A stretch of 64,000 nucleotides of DNA from Alloascoidea africana (Eukaryota; Ascomycota; Alloascoideomycetes; Alloascoideales; Alloascoideaceae), in contig JAKTTT010000028.1 in assembly GCA_030581615.1 (NCBI GenBank), forward strand, positions 1 to 64,000, read 5' to 3'. This document shows, piece after piece, positions 63,525 to 64,000 of the stretch (position 1 is the first letter of the stretch; each line of letters begins with the position of its first letter). A model generated the notes under the pieces. The model was not told the origin of the DNA. It worked only from the letters and a program-made list of their open reading frames with translations, and made no database searches. Both the position numbers and the translations under genes were made by a program.

Positions 63525-64000
63525 TAAACACCAGGTTGATGTCCCGGGTCCGGGAAATCTGCGTGAGCAGCTTGATCTCCTTCTCCTGCAACTGGTGGAG
63601 CTCCTTCAGCTCGTTTGTGCTCAACAACTCTGCTTCGTTTCCCTTCACGTCTTCTCTTTCGCACTTGTTTAGCAGTATAGACATTTTCCGTCTTTCTGCA
63701 AGAATCCTATCGTACATTTTCCCCATGGTGCTCATCAAGCATTTGCTTAAAATAACGTACGCCATCGAAGGACGATGGCGGAACAAAAATATCGAACGAG
63801 TTGCGTTTCGGTCAACTGTCCTTGGAACTTCTTGAATTTCAACAGCGCCCCATCGGACTAGCTCAAAGGTTATTGATCTAACATCTTTGTTCTTGACCAG
63901 GCCGATACTAGTGAGTTGCTTCTCGTCAACAAGCCTTTCATCGCGGATGATACGTAGAACTCGCATTGCAACTGGGGAAATGCAATTCTGTAGGATTCGA
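63514..64000 (-). CDS. RPC82: RNA polymerase III subunit C82 (Rpc3/RPC62), C-terminal part
   Basis: Partial gene; the 5' part lies beyond the right edge. The visible 162 codons (RILQNCISPVAMRVLRIIRD ... VRWGAVEIQEVPRT ... SIFLFRHRPSMAYVILSK ... ISRTRDINLVFTTF) match the end of the RPC3 family: the last winged helix, then a coiled coil (RILAERRKMSILL ... LHQLQEKEIKLLTQ). With C34 and C31 this subunit forms the Pol III-specific initiation heterotrimer. The stop overlaps the end of the small plus-strand ORF by 11 bases. Confidence 0.85.
   Translation of the reverse strand, partial: RILQNCISPVAMRVLRIIRDERLVDEKQLTSIGLVKNKDVRSITFELVRWGAVEIQEVPRTVDRNATRSIFLFRHRPSMAYVILSKCLMSTMGKMYDRILAERRKMSILLNKCEREDVKGNEAELLSTNELKELHQLQEKEIKLLTQISRTRDINLVFTTF

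Noticed and set aside
1-64000. CRISPR arrays, bacterial operons, plasmid or phage modules
   Set aside because: Spliced eukaryotic genes cover the window; no regular short-spaced repeats or prokaryotic features were seen.

Overview
The window looks like nuclear DNA from an intron-rich budding yeast, probably an early-diverging Saccharomycotina lineage. Genes are compact and mostly single-copy orthologues of S. cerevisiae genes. Fifteen of about 27 genes carry short introns of 52-151 nt, with GTATGN/GTAAGN donors and CTAAC-like branch sites close to the 3' end. CTG is read as leucine: for example, the conserved Leu of the FELSQAY motif in the bleomycin hydrolase gene is a CTG codon, so this is not a CUG-Ser yeast. 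The species was not identified. Exon structures were built by hand from reading frame, splice signals and recalled family alignments.

Left block (1-16,956): TAF1 (partial, -), RTT102 (+), REX1 (-, 3 exons), a CHY/RING ubiquitin ligase (+), a coiled-coil protein (-), UBX4 (-, 5 exons) and CWH43 (+, 3 exons). Next is a gene-poor stretch, 16,957-27,554. It holds a single bHLH regulator gene, a 6.4-kb desert between two convergent genes, and a 3-kb palindrome-bearing promoter.

Middle block (27,555-44,183): VPS35 (-), a decayed pogo/Fot1-type DNA transposon, PYM (-), QCR9 (+), RPP2 (-), BLH1 (+), TMA22 (-), SKI6/RRP41 (+), a large disordered DGDDW-motif protein (+) and a mitochondrial carrier (-, 6 exons). 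Right block (44,436-64,000): YPP1 (-), TFG1 (-), MMM1 (+), a membrane-anchored spermidine-synthase-like protein (+), DBR1 (-), TFB4 (+), a Ty3/gypsy reverse-transcriptase fossil folded into a perfect inverted repeat, MLC2 (+), RPO26 (-), TFIIIA (+), ATG13 (-), a small ORF (+) and RPC82 (partial, -).

Many genes serve transcription and RNA metabolism (TAF1, RTT102, TFG1, TFB4, RPO26, TFIIIA, RPC82, REX1, SKI6, DBR1, PYM). They sit as ordinary neighbours and I see no operon-like system. The most interesting signals are: (i) 9 of 37 introns appear to end in AAG; (ii) introns placed directly after, or inside, the start codon in four genes; (iii) three promoter words shared between unrelated genes (ACACCCGTACACC, TTACCCG, TCACGTGA); (iv) the 6.4-kb convergent gene desert, a centromere or ncRNA candidate; (v) the 131-bp perfect inverted repeat in the retroelement fossil.
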